64,000 nucleotides of DNA from Cephalotus follicularis (taxonomy: Eukaryota; Streptophyta; Magnoliopsida; Oxalidales; Cephalotaceae): assembly GCA_001972305.1 (NCBI GenBank), contig BDDD01002898.1, positions 1 to 64,000 on the forward strand, written 5' to 3'. The notes under the pieces are model-generated. The model saw only the letters and a program-made list of their open reading frames with translations, did no database searches and was not told the DNA's origin. A program made the position numbers and the translations under genes. Of this stretch, positions 33,538 through 45,504 are shown one piece after another; the first letter of the stretch is position 1; every line of letters starts with the position of its first letter.

Positions 33538-33750
33538 TTTGAAACGCAGCCTTTAGAAACGGAACATGCGACCATTTCAAAAGACTATCCTATTGAAACG
33601 GCCGCGTGTTCCGTTTCAAAAGGCTATCCTTTTGAAACGGTTATATGTTAACTATTTCAAAAGGCTATACCTTTTGAAACGGTTATGTCTTATCTGTTTC
33701 AAAAAGCTATAGCCTTTTGAAACGGTCGATAGTAACCATTTCAAAATGTC
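33538..33750. repeat. left subterminal repeats of the CACTA element
   Basis: Repeated TTTGAAACGG / CCGTTTCAAA motifs in both orientations, about ten in 210 bp. In En/Spm such motifs are the binding sites of the TNPA-type protein. Confidence 0.85.
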
Positions 33751-35140
33751 AATTTTATGGGATAAAATTAATTTCACTTAAGCATTTTATAATTGTGCAT
33801 TTCCAATCTCTGTCTCTCTATTAGGAGCCTATGGCTACTGGCCTCCCTCTCTCTAGGGTTTTTCCTTGTGGAATATGGCTTCATCCGTGCTCATGGTTTC
33901 TTTAACAAGTCGTATTTAACTGTGTTTTTTCTTAGTATTAAATGTTATTTGTTGTCGTTTTGTGCACCACGCCTGTGGCTTTCTTTTGCTATTTATGGCA
34001 GTTCATCTTCGTGATAATCTCTGTTAGGATCTATTCGTGCATGATTCGTGCATGACACTTCTATAGCAGGTCTTCGCTGCCGTTCATTGTCAAGGATGCG
34101 AGGAAGGTAAGGTGTTGTTCATTTTTTGATCGCTGTAGATGCATTGTCTTTTTGTTAGTTTGTTTTGTGATTCCACGCATCATTGCTTCATCTTTGGCTC
34201 TGGGAAGCTTTGACGTCACATGGGTATGTTCAAGATCTGAGGTTGTCCTGGATGGCTTTTGGTGCTTGAGGATTGGATCCATTGTGGGTGGCTTGGTTCT
34301 TGGGTGCGCTCAAGATATCTCGCTGTGACGACTTTTGGTTCTTGGGGACTGGATATGATTGGAGATGCTAATTTCAGGTGCTGGGTTAGAAGAGACGATG
34401 ACAACACTCTTCGTAGGGTAGCGCAAGGGGTAACACTGAACCCTAGTTCGTTGGCATGTTGTTGGGCTCACTCCATTGGACTGTGCCTGGTTATAAGAAA
34501 TGGTGTTGGACCTTTTTGGTTTGGTCTTGCAAGCTCTTAGCACATGGATATGTGTTTGGGTTGGTGTTTACGGTTTGGGCATTCAGCTTCTTATTTGTTG
34601 GGGTAGTCAGTGTGCTTTGCGTTGGGCTTGCTCTCCTCTACCTGGAGTGTGGCTTCCCTTTGTACATTGATGGGTGCCCTTCTACAAGCTGGATATATTT
34701 GCGTTTGGAGTTATCTTCTGATCTCATCTGTTTGTCATTCCCTCCTTCTACCCTGCTCCAGTTCGGCTATGTTGTCTGTTCCAGTTAGGCTTAGTAGTGC
34801 CACAGGTTGCTCTGTTCGTCGTCTCCTTTGATTTCCATCGATTGGACCCTTTTGGAAGAAGCTCTCGGTGACCTCTCAGGTGGTCAGGTTAGTACGATGC
34901 ACCTTCGTTTGAGCTTATCGTTTAGCATTTGGATCTCAAAATTTAGATTAGTACTAAACTTGCAGGATTGAAGTTGCCCAATGCCATGCTTATTGAGTTT
35001 CTTGTTGGTTCATTAACTAAATATATCACAGTGATCTTATCAAAACTTCTATTGTTGTGATGTGGTGTCTGGGGCAAGAGCTGGTTAATTTAGTGGATAC
35101 TTTTAGAGGCTATTGGAAATTCAAGTACCAGGGATTGCAA

Positions 35141-35214
35141 ACAAAGAATGTAATTTTAGACATGCCTTTTCTCTATGTAACCTGACAAAGAATGTAATTT
35201 TAGACATGCCTTTT
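35141..35214. repeat. 30-bp direct repeat
   Basis: A 30-bp sequence beginning ACAAAGAATGTAATTTTAG occurs at 35141-35170 and again, without change, at 35185-35214. It is inside the CACTA element; significance unknown. Confidence 0.9.
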
Positions 35215-35613
35215 AGTAGCTTCAGTACCATGTTTAAGATGCTTGTGTAACTTATTGTTACATTATTTGCAATAATTGAACTGTGCTCTTTTTCAAATTG
35301 CATGAGTTGCTACTTCAATTCAATTCTATCTGATCTTGCATCGTCATTTCATTTTTTTTATCTTTGTAAGTATTGAATTCGTAGATTTATTGTAGTCTCT
35401 CTTTTTTTTTCTTTTAGAATCTTCTTTAAGAGAAAGGAAAAGAAACAAAAATAAATTGAAGCAAGAGAGTACAACATGGGATGTCTCTACATCTTATGGA
35501 ACTTTATCTCCAGGATAAGCAGGACGAAAGCAGAAAAATGCAACAGATGAGCAGTTCTACACTAAGAAAGTTTGTAATTTTCCTTACTTATTGTCTCCTC
35601 CTTAATGCTTATA

Positions 35614-38285
35614 TGTAACACCCCCGGACGGCGGGAGTCGTCACAGGGTCATATCATACACAACATAACTTAACAAATCATAAGTTTGCTTTATTAGCCA
35701 ATAACAGCCAAAAACATGGCAGTCTTATCAAACATTAAAACTTAACCGTTTAACATATTAAAAGATGTGGAAAACTCAAAACATAATTCAGTTCCGAACA
35801 TAAAACATAATAATCAATGTTTCTGACCACTAAACATATCATAAGGATCACTCTCCTAAGGATCCAACACATAGGGTGGTCATCACTCAATCACACTTTC
35901 CCCCGCTGCTCCTGAAAACCTGCCGCATGGAAACAAAAACGCGGCTGAGCAAACCTCAGTACGGATGAGAGAAATAAAACAGTAAATGATAATTTGAAAG
36001 CAGTAAAATTTCAATCATAGTAATTAGAACAATTGCATAATTGTAAAATCACATTTGTACTTTCATAAATTCCATATAACTTTGGAACAATTACGCAATA
36101 AAATCATTTACGAATCATACTGAGCCACATACATATCATATAACATAAATTTGGCAAGGGAGGCTCTAATTCCACATGCCCACTAGAATTGAAGTGTACG
36201 GCACTACACAAGTCAATTCTCACATACATATATCTGATTACACCTCGGACCACATATCTGAATTCACCTCAGATCACATAAACTAGAATCGATTCATACG
36301 CCTCAATCATACATAGCGGATCCACAAATCCGCCTCATGGGATTTGTTCATACACTCAGAGACGTCGTAGTCTAATCACACCGCTACGGAAGTGTCACGT
36401 CCTCGTGCCAGACCTACGACGTGCCTATGGATACGCCCCATAGGTGTGTACAATACTCAGTATTTTAAAATTATAGATTTATCAAAATCAATTTTTAAAA
36501 TCACATAAAATATGTTTTCACACAACATATTCAAAAACTGTTCACAACGGTATCATAACATATCGTATCATTTCATATCGTATGGATAAAGTTGAAATCA
36601 TTTAAAATGTCAAACCAACTTATATTCGAAGCGTATCAAAATCATAAAACATCGTTGATTTCATAACGAAGATGCTCAGCAAAACAGTTTCAGTTCGGAT
36701 ATCAGATAGCCAAAGAACGGAAAATTTTGTACCTTATGCGCTTACAAAGTACTTACGAATGGGCGATCAAAATCAAATTTCTCCTTTGAAGCACACAATC
36801 TAAAAGGCATTTAAAATCATACATGTAAGAGTATAAAGCACATCAGAAGTATTAAACAGACTCTTAACAGTGTTTGGAAAAGACTCGGATCGATTTGAGG
36901 ATTAAACAAATTAAAACAGTTGAAAACAGTACATTCCAGGGCAAAACAGTCGACTAAAACAGGGCTCCAGTCGACTAGGGAGGCTTGGCAGTCGACTATT
37001 CATATGGTCCAGTCGACTACACAACCCAGAATGCAGGCAGTCGACTGTGTTCATCCCTCCAGTTGACTACACAACCAAGGCAATCGACTGCATTCATGTG
37101 GCAGTCGGCTACCCAACCATTCCAACCGACTGTCCACAGAGACAGCCGACTGTTCTGGGCGACAAAACAGTTGGAAATTCGATGATTTACTACTGAAAAT
37201 GGTTCAAATAGTTTCTACATTAAACTAGAGACATATGGACATAAACATATGATCATATATGACTTGCAGGTGACATAAAAACACAGAAACGACATATAAA
37301 CACTTGGACAGTGATTTAACTTACAAAAAGGAAACAAGAAGAAAATGGATGTATATGTTCAGATTCTGTCTCTAATAGATTACAGATGTTATAAAACAAG
37401 TTTATGACACATATATGAGTATAAAACGTGTTGACAATCATATTAACACAATAACAACATGTTTAAGCTGAAATCAAGACCCAAAAGACATAAGGAGCAC
37501 ATAACTCACTTTTCACAACATTGTAACAAAACTATATCAAAAGGAACGAATTTATTGACCTGTAATGATGTTAAGAACACAGAAAATTAGCAGGAGGAAC
37601 ACAAGCACAAACACTCAATCTGCTGTGACAAAACAGAGACCAAAAGAAACCAAGGGGAAACCAAAATAAAGAGAAGTTTAGCAAACCCAATGAATTCAAC
37701 TTGAAGAACAACTGAGGATCGAATTTACCTCTTTGAATTTGAAGAACGAATTACACAGCAGATGATCACACACCAACAAGGCAGAATCGGCAGTGGCTTG
37801 CAAGAAAGATGAGGGCAACATATAAAATGGCAAAGGCACTAAGAAAGGAGAAAGGAGGAGACACAATTTGTCCAAAAGGTAAAGAAAGGAGGATTTTCTG
37901 GAATTTGAAATAGGAAAAGGGGAGACTTAGCATGTGATTTTGATGGTGGGAAGAAGGAGTTACGGGAAAGAAGGAGGAAAGTAGGAAGAAAATGATAAAA
38001 TAGGGAAAAAGGAAAATAAAGAATTAATAATAAAAGGAATTAAGGGATTTTAAAATAAAAGGTAAATAATTTGTTTTTTTTAATAAAATAATTTTGGATT
38101 ATATTAGAACCCAAACCCAACATAACATAACATAACATACCCAAATTTCGGACTGGTATCAGTCAGCCCAAATCACATAAACCCAAATCATAGGGCAACC
38201 GGACTTTTAAAATTAACAAAATTAAAAGCCCGAAAACACATATAAAATCCGTAAAAATACATTTACGAACGAGCAGGGTATTACA
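35614..38285 (-). mobile_element. 2.7-kb solo LTR inside the CACTA element
   Basis: Bounded by TGTAACACCC and GGGTATTACA with flanking TTATA (35609-35613) and TTATG (38286-38290), a duplication with one change. The minus strand reads TGTAATACCC at the start, the usual LTR start, so orientation is minus. No gag-pol is present. It carries the palindrome array 36949-37155. It resembles the Tekay-like LTRs of T and O in layout, for example a CTCATCC...GCTCAGCCG stretch where they have GAGTGAGG / CTCGGC. Confidence 0.82.
36949..37155. repeat. 21-bp-phased GTCGAC array in the solo LTR
   Basis: Cores of the type CAGTCGACT start at 36949, 36970, 36991, 37012, 37040, 37062, 37083, 37104, 37125 and 37145. 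The spacings are 21, 21, 21, 28, 22, 21, 21, 21 and 20. Confidence 0.9.
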
Positions 38286-38732
38286 TTATGCCTATTAGTT
38301 ATGCACACAACGAGCTTGCAGCAAATGAAGTGACTCCATTTCAATTAATAGAACTTACCGTAAGCTCATCAACGAGCTGGTTTTACCTTCGACAAACTTA
38401 ATGGGCTCATATCTTAAAAATAATTTAATTTTTTTAAATGCGAGCAGCTATTATGGGTGACTGACACATGATTTCAAGTGGGACATGTGCCAGTAGTGGG
38501 CTCCACCATGCATATGATGTGCAGGTCATGATTCCAGTGGAGCTCACCAGCACAAGTGGGTTGTTTAAGGAGTGACTGCCACAACTGTTTCCCAAGAGTG
38601 ATTGTTGTTAATATGGCCCTATAAGTTAATATGTAATGTTGAAAGTAGTTGAATTTCTTTTATACTTGTTCGTCATCCATCTTTGACTACATACTCTAGT
38701 GAATAATTATTTTTTTCATTTTTTTCTGCCAG

Positions 38733-39455
38733 TTTTGTTCAAAAAGACTTGGAGAAAACAAGGGTAACTGCAGAAAGAGGATTTCTCCACTTGTATTTTA
38801 TGGGTCTCCAATTGGTGTGCCTCCAAAAAGGCCACTAAGCTTGTTGCGACTGTTACATTAAAATCCGAATAGATCTCAATGAACAAGTTAAATTGAACTT
38901 AAGGTACATGTGTGATTCTAGTACTGACTTCTCTACTTCAATTTATGTGTCAATTATTTTGAGGCAGTGATTTAGATCCATTTATCCTTCTTTTCCTATT
39001 ATCCTACCTACTATATGACTTGGCTTTGTTTCTTGTTTGCATAGAAAGGAAGTCTAGGCTACATTTCCAAGGCAAGATGAAGCACTGAAGGTTGCAAAAG
39101 GGCATGCAAATGTGCATGTTTTTAGTTATCAAGACCATGTTAATGGACAAATAAGATTCCTTGTCCCTACATATAAAGAGTTCTGGCGGAGGTGTTTTAT
39201 TAACTTTTCTCTTTAAATAGTGTTGTTTTTGTATCATTGTAGTTAATCACCATATCATCCAGATCCTACAGTGGTAGGAACCTTGTGCACCAGGCTGCCC
39301 TTTTTATAAATATTATTACTAGGGCTACCCAAGCATCTTTTTTTATTACATAAATTGCTTTCTGAATGACATGTTTGCTTGTCCTTGTTCCTTTAAATTT
39401 CAGGTACAAAAGTATGGATTCTAAATTTTTCCACAATTATGAAGTCATTCAGGAG
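38733..39455 (+). pseudogene. captured N-terminal exons of a PrimPol-like gene
   Basis: Three exon-like blocks with splice-like borders: 38733-38903 (...AG then GTACAT), 39045-39191 (TAG before, GTGTTT after) and 39404-39455 (TTTCAG before, GTAATG after). They read ISPLVFYGSPIGVPPKRP; then ATFPRQDEALKVAKGHANVH, NGQIRFLVPTYKEFWRR; then YKSMDSKFFHNYEVIQE, the last joined in frame across the intron. The pattern VHVF, GQ-R-LV-TY-EFW and YK...YEVI-E matches the N-terminus of primase-polymerase PrimPol (CCDC111). The next exon, which would hold the LYFDLEF-type catalytic motif, is not present. There is a one-base shift in block 1 and a stop in block 2. Inferred to be host DNA carried by the transposon. 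Confidence 0.72.
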
Positions 39456-39592
39456 GTAATGACACTGCATTTCCTTTATATTGGGAACACTTAGCACACA
39501 CGTATGTATACAATAGGGGGAAGTGAATGAATTGGAGTTTTGAGATGGTTTTATATAGGTACATTTCTAGAAGCAATTGTCCATATCTGCAG

Positions 39593-39660
39593 GTGGAGAC
39601 ACCAGTGGTGATTCTCAAGATCATATTGATATTCACCATGCTGTCAATCATAGATTGAAG
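39593..39660 (+). pseudogene. exon-like block of unknown origin
   Basis: Preceded by TATCTGCAG and followed by GTGTAA. Open in the frame GGDTSGDSQDHIDIHHAV. It may be a later exon of the same captured gene, but I cannot confirm this. Confidence 0.3.
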
Positions 39661-39869
39661 GTGTAATTTTTTTGCTCTTCGTTGTCTTGATTTTTTTGGT
39701 GTATTTACCTTGATGTTTTTAATTCATTTTGATGAAAAATGTGTTGTCTTATGGGTAACAGTCGACGTCTTGGTTGAGTAAAGCCTGAAAGAAGTGGAAA
39801 TCGTCAATTTGCAGCGAGCTCTTCTGAAATTGCAAGCTCAACTGTTAATCAGGTACAATATACAATTTG

Positions 39870-40634
39870 CATATAATGCATTTATGCATTCTAAATGGAT
39901 TGAATCAATTGTTGTTATTAATTGATGATTGTTGTTATTAATTGATGATTGCTGGTTGATCGAATGATTGTGTGCGATGGATGATTGTGTGCTGAGTATA
40001 GAATTTTATGGGTTTCCATCTGTTCTTTGAACTCCCCTGTTAAGGTCAATGCGTCGACGCTTGGCTGATAGCGTCGACGCCTTGAAGTGATCAGTTGACA
40101 CCTTGAGAATAGTGAGTCGACGCGATATGTGTTTCTTCGTGATTCTGTGCACTAATCAGCACAACACATCGATGCATAGCGTTTACGCGTAACTTGATAG
40201 CACAACGCGTTAACGTGATTCAGATTGCTGGTTAACGCCTAAGGAAATGGACGAACGCGTCAGCGCATAAAGTTAAATGCAACATGCCAGAGGGCTGAGC
40301 CCATAACATTAAATGCAAAATGGGTTCACCTATTCAGACATTTAAATGATTATATCCACATTTAGAATAGTATATTTCTGGTTTAAATTGTGGTTGCTGA
40401 GGGCTGAGGCCATTTATGAACTGTTGATTCCTCCTTCGGGAGTGTGGTTATATGTAAATTGTGTTTTCTTTGCAAGGGGCATAGGTTCGATAAACGGATA
40501 CTACATGCCCGATTTTCGTAAAATTCTAAAGTTTTAAATTCATAGCACTTTTGGATGATGAGATTTAAGGAATGAAAGGAAGGTGATCACGTGTCGGGTC
40601 GTGGGGGTTTCCCGCACGGTTTGGGGCGTGACAC
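39870..40634. repeat. LTR fragment with palindrome array
   Basis: The right edge TTTGGGGCGTGACA is a typical LTR terminus (minus-strand start TGTCACGCCCCAAACC), similar to 1-315. The left edge is not identifiable; the stated start is approximate. Cores GCGTCGACGC and relatives start at 40053, 40073, 40094 and 40116 (spacings 20, 21, 22), with scattered ones to 40259. Confidence 0.5.

Positions 40635-40668
<34 letters not shown>
40635..40668. repeat. (TG)n microsatellite
   Basis: About 16 TG units directly next to the LTR edge. Confidence 0.95.
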
Positions 40669-40669
<1 letters not shown>

Positions 40670-40738
40670 ACGCATGCATGTTGTTATTCTTATTTTGAAA
40701 TTTGGATATGAAATTCTAACAAATAGACTCCATCTGCA

Positions 40739-40815
40739 GACAAGTTTTCTTATCAAATGATGAGGATGAAAAGGTTGAGGTACAACCCACTTCAAAAAAG
40801 AAGAAACACAAAAGG
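40739..40815 (+). pseudogene. exon-like block with lysine-rich tail, probably captured
   Basis: Preceded by CATCTGCAG and followed by GTCAGG. In one frame it reads VFLSNDEDEKVEVQPTSK followed by a KKKHKR run, an acidic stretch with a nuclear-localisation-like tail. Source gene not recognised. Confidence 0.35.
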
Positions 40816-41364
40816 TCAGGGTGAGGAAACTTGTCCTTTCTCAGTATGATTATGTCCACACATTCAAGTTCCAAGGTCAACTGCAGTTTTGAAGAACTCC
40901 AATCAAGCACTTCGACTCCTTTCTACTTCTGGCATGTTAAGCAAGAACTGAAGAATTTGCTCGCCAATTTGTTGTTAAGCTGTAATATTGATTGTTTAGT
41001 GGCATCATTTTTGGCTTCTTGGCTCTACTAGGTGAACATGACTCAGAATGCACTTATATATTATTGTTTTTATGAACTTGCCATTATATATATTTCTTAT
41101 AATTGCTACAAATTTCCATCGAAGTTCCTTAGTGTTTTTGGCTTTTTGTGAACTTACTAGCATTCTTTTTGTTGATTGGCAGGATATATTAGTATTGGAT
41201 ATGCAAACAAGTGTACGTAGAATTATTGGAATCTATTCATAGATTTTGGGAATACATGATATTGGATTCAATAAAGATCTAATTGGACTGAAGATGAGGA
41301 GATAAAAAAATGATTATAAATAATTATAAATGAATTATATTTTATTTTTATTTTATTTTTTTTT

Positions 41365-41530
41365 AAAACCTTTTGAAACGGACAAACCGTTTCAAAAGGG
41401 TACCCTTTTGAAACGGTTTGTCTATTTCAAAAGGCTTTTGACACGGTACTTTTTTGAAATTCCATTTTACCGTTTAAAAACCGTTTCAAAAGATCTTTTG
41501 AAACGGAAAAACAGGCATCCGTTTCAAAAT
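41365..41530. repeat. right subterminal repeats of the CACTA element
   Basis: TTTGAAACGG / CCGTTTCAAA motifs in both orientations, mirroring 33538-33750. Confidence 0.85.
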
Positions 41531-41551
41531 GTATGTTTTCTTATAGTGAAC

Positions 41552-42108
41552 AGAGTTTGGTTTAGATCCAGGAGAACCTTGTCACCGCAGCGGAGTTGTG
41601 TGTCCCTTGGTATTTTGTATTGTTTTTTCTAGCTATGTATTTGTTGTTATTTTTGTGGGTGGTCCACCTTATGATTTGTAGCGAATCCATGAATTAAATG
41701 AAAACCTTTCTTATTCTGTTCTATATACTTTGTGGTGATGTCATATATATATTCTCTTTATTTTTTATTCTTTGACGAAAGTGCCTCCACTCGTAGTATC
41801 AGAGCGTCTGTTCCTTGGGTACCATGCCAACATCCTTTTATGGGTCCCAATAGGCTTATACCAGAATACTAGTATTTTACATGGTGATATTTATACTACG
41901 TGTGTCACAACTTTTTATAGCTCATGATTGAGACAGTAGTTCAAGCCCCCAAATCGCACACCCATTTTTAATTCGTGACTCTTGATTATCCCAACACTCT
42001 GGCACTGTAAATAAGATTTTACTATTTTCACTTCTCATTTTATTACTTATACTTTCTTGCTTTTAGTTAATCAAAGAACAATCCAGAACCTTTGAGTTTC
42101 CTCTTGCG
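41552..42108. other. unassigned DNA right of the CACTA element
   Basis: The first 80 bp continue the reading frame interrupted at 33517 (RVWFRSRRTLS...) to a stop at about 41632. TGAATTAAATGAAAACC-type 3'-UTR-like sequence follows. Nothing else is recognised. Confidence 0.4.
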
Positions 42109-45100
42109 TTGTCCTCTTCATCTCCCTCATTTAGCATTTTGCTTTCTTTCCCAAACACCCTTTCCAATCACACACAAATGGCCTTACGCATGCATGCTCA
42201 TTCTATGCCTAATGGTTCAAAGAAGGCTCTAGAGGTTCTCCCTCAATATGCTTGGAAAAATGCCCACTGTGCACGAACAGTTTCTGGGAGGAAGTGAAAC
42301 TTTGGACCACCGGGCCAATCTCTCTTGCCCCTTCTAAGACCTATTTGTTCCCCATAAATGAGCTCTCCAAGGTTAACATTCCTCACCTTGGAGCTATCCT
42401 GCGTCTTTGACATTATAGGGGGGTCTTCCCCTTTCTCGGGTTAAGTTTGCTTCCCACAGTCGTTTATATAGCAGTTGGAGAGAGTGAACTAGCTACATCT
42501 TCAACAAGGACAAATCCAAGCTGGATTATGTTGGTATAACAAATTCTGTGAACTTATGTCATGATTTGAAAATATTCTGAGACAAAGATAACCTTAATGC
42601 CTTGATAAGTAGGTGGTGTTCTTAGATACACACTTTTGTAGTAGCTTAGGGCTACTTCACTGTTACTCTAGAGGACGTCATGGCTTTATATCACATCCTT
42701 CTAGTTGGGACTATGGGGCCTTCTAACATTGAGCTTAGAGAAGGTGAGCATAAACAAGTAAAAGATCTCTGCCTCCTAATCATAGTGGCTGGGTAGCGTC
42801 GTTCTTGTATAATCCCTAAAGGTAAAGCAACACCCTCAAGTCCTCCTAAACGCCCTTCCTTCAATAACTGGATCCGCTACTTCTTCAAGGAAGTGGATAA
42901 GAATAACAAATCTTATAAAGGTGAGGGCTTCAAAACAGAAATTGGAACTTATTGCCTTCTTAGCCATGTGGTTTTAAATGCACATCTTCCTTGAAAATCC
43001 CCAAGATGGAGCGAGTAGACATGTATTCCTTTTAGCTTTGAAGTTGGCTAAAGGGATAAGCTTTGGTTTAGCCTATGCTTTCTTGGGCATGCTTTATGGG
43101 CATCTGGATCAATACTGAGAAGTAATGGAGCGCTCCATGGGCAGATGCGTTCATCTATCTTTTATTGATACCACATTCCTACAAATCTTCATATGGGAGC
43201 TGTTTCTGCTGTTGGCTAAGCCTATGGCCAGAGCGAATAATGGAGAACTCTGTTTTCGCGCCCTCAGATGGTCGGGGCTGAAGAAGTACAGGAATGTTAA
43301 AGAAGTGCTGGACAAGGAGAGCAAGTTCTGTTTCTGCCCTTACACCAATGATACTGGCAAATTCAAGGTGATAATAAATTACCCTAAAACTGATCGAGCA
43401 GTGAGGATTAAGGAAGGGGGTTCCTCATCAAAATTTTGACCGAGATATGGTTCCTGTGTTCTTCCTGGGTCATGTGTTGGTTATGGATGAAGGAACCTCA
43501 AGTCAATCATTGGGGAATACATTTGTTGCAGTGCTATATTTTCCCGCCCTGTTGGCTTATCAGTTTGGGTTCGACCAGAGGTCGCACTCGTATACTCCCT
43601 GGTCCAACGACATAAATCAAGTGCTTGAGTAGTTCCACCACCTGATGTACTTGAATATGTTTCGAAAAGCCCCCAAATTCACATTCCCTAGAAGATGAAG
43701 AGTGGGTTGAGAGGCTCTTTCGTGGTTGAAAGTTTGGAATTCCATTCTTAGGATCTTCAAGGCTTTCATGACTACAGAGGTGGATATTCTCGCGACTTCG
43801 AAGGTACTTATGGGTGACCTGGAATTGTTGTTTCCCTCAAAATCATTAATTGTTAGGACGAAGAGAGCGAAAACAGAATGGGAAGAAGAAGAAGAAGAAG
43901 AAGAAGAAGTACCCCTCGTCCCCGTAATGAAAAAGACCCAAAGTTCTCAAGGTCAAGGGGGTGTTGTAATTCGAGAGTCCCTGGTGCCTAGGAAGCGCAA
44001 TTCTAAGGACATCGAGAAGGGGAAGACCAAAAAGTGTGTTACCCCAAAAGTTGCCCCCGTTATTGGAGAATCTTCAAAGGTGGTTTAGGTAGTTTAGCTT
44101 CTTTTGTCCTCTTCCTTATTTTCTTTTAGAGTTTTTAAATGCTCACATTCCCCATCTTTTTTTTTTTTTTTTGTCTTTTTATTGTAGCAACTCCCTGAGA
44201 CATTAGTAGTTGAGGAAGAGGAGGCAGTCGCCCTTGTTAAGACACATGGAAAAACACTATCCACTTTGGAGGGAGGTGGCCCCAATATGTCTAGTGGAAG
44301 TGCTAATGTTCCACGTCCTCCTATTCAAGGTTTCATTCTTCATATATGTGTTTTCTGTATGTAGCCTTTTCATTGAGAAAATGTGTTTACGCATAAATGT
44401 TTGGTTCCCTACATATTAGAAGAGTCCAGTTCCTCCTCAAAGTCGGATACCTTGGAGCCTCTGCATTCCCAACCGTTGAACACAGACTACTCCAAAATCA
44501 ATTTTGAGAATACTTCGAGGAGCACGTTAGGAAGTGGGTCTTTAGAAGGCAACTTTTCCATTCCTTCCTCTTCTTTGTCAAGACTCTTTGTGCTTAGGGA
44601 GAACTATACAGCGCCAGCTTCAGTGAAACAATTGGCCCTTGAGGTTGCATATAGCCTTCCCCAAGCTCCCAAACCTTCAACTCCTTCGAGTGTCAAGTTG
44701 ACCCTCTTGGACGATATAGGTGGTTGATTCTTGAGACTTTGTTTCTGTATTAAAGAATCATTTTGTCTGTGCTTATTCTTCCCTTAGCTTTCCTCTCTCT
44801 CTTTTTATTTATTTACCTCACTGATTTCATAGAGAAAGAGGAGATTCATGAAGATCCTCAAAGCGTTATGGAGGCAAAAGAGATAGAGAGAGTAGGCACT
44901 ATTGTGCCTTGGAACTCTACATGCTCCTTTACTAAGGCATCAATGATCAATCCCTGTTCGGTTCTTATAAAGCATACCCCAGCATGTATAACTAGTGTTC
45001 TTGAAGATGAGAGCAAGGTCCAAAATTTCCAGTCGACCCGAGGCCTTAAGGTTGAAGGACAATGGCTTCCATTTCTTAAGAAGGCTTAAGAAAAGTATAG

Positions 45101-45410
45101 CTTCATTGCGCCTTATATCCTTCTGGGGCAAAGTGCAAGCACAACAAGCTTCAACTTTTTAGGACAATTACTATTTAAAATTTCCACTGCTAAATAGCCT
45201 GAATTTCACTTTCGATGATGTCGTGGATATGCTTGAAGCCTAGAAGCATTTGGGTTTAATGTTCCTTGGGTGATGAAAGGTATTGAGAAGATCTCTACTA
45301 CGCTTAAGAGAAAAGAATCGAAAGTGGCGTGCCTTGATGACATAAGGACCTTTGAGAATGATAGGGGGCGAATCGAAGAGAACTTTGAACCCACATCATG
45401 TACTTAAAAT
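42109..45410 (+). pseudogene. plant mobile domain (PMD) gene, decayed, with introns
   Basis: The N-part is riddled with stops but keeps the PMD signature TVTLEDVMALYHILLVG near 42670 and GLAYAFLGMLYGHLDQY near 43080. A later PMD portion is open at 43125-43439 (CFRALRWSGLKKYRNVKE). A poly-Glu, Lys-rich tail follows, then three introns with consistent phases: 44080-44187 (GTGGTT...TTGTAG), 44330-44419 (GTTTCA...TATTAG) and 44720-44832 (GTGGTT...TTCATAG). Joined exons read through in frame (ESSK/QLPET; IQ/EESSSS; LDDI/EKEEIH) to a stop at 45087-45089; related sequence continues to about 45410. PMD genes occur both as host genes (MAIN family) and in transposons. Stops and setting suggest a transposon-derived copy. 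Confidence 0.72.
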
Positions 45411-45504
45411 TTTTTATTCTAAGATTTTGCACTTTATTGAAATACGACTCTGGTCAAGTTTCAATGAGGACAAAATCGATCATTAGTTATGATGATGACA
45501 CGTG

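Larger units (their letters stand above)
33518..41548. mobile_element. CACTA (En/Spm) transposon with captured gene fragments
   Basis: The termini are CACTACAAGAAAT at 33518 and, inverted, CACTATAAGAAAA ending at 41548. The 3-bp target duplication AAC is at 33515-33517 and 41549-41551. Both ends are packed with TTTGAAACGG subterminal motifs. About 5.4 kb remains after removing the nested solo LTR (35614-38285). I found no transposase domain, so it is probably non-autonomous. It carries PrimPol-like exons (38733-39455) and other exon-like pieces. 33760-35600 has no recognisable gene. Confidence 0.93.

Noticed and set aside
34456..34788. 110-codon hydrophobic frame in the CACTA element
   Set aside because: Cysteine/leucine-rich chance frame in T/G-rich DNA; no domain and no supporting splice or start context.
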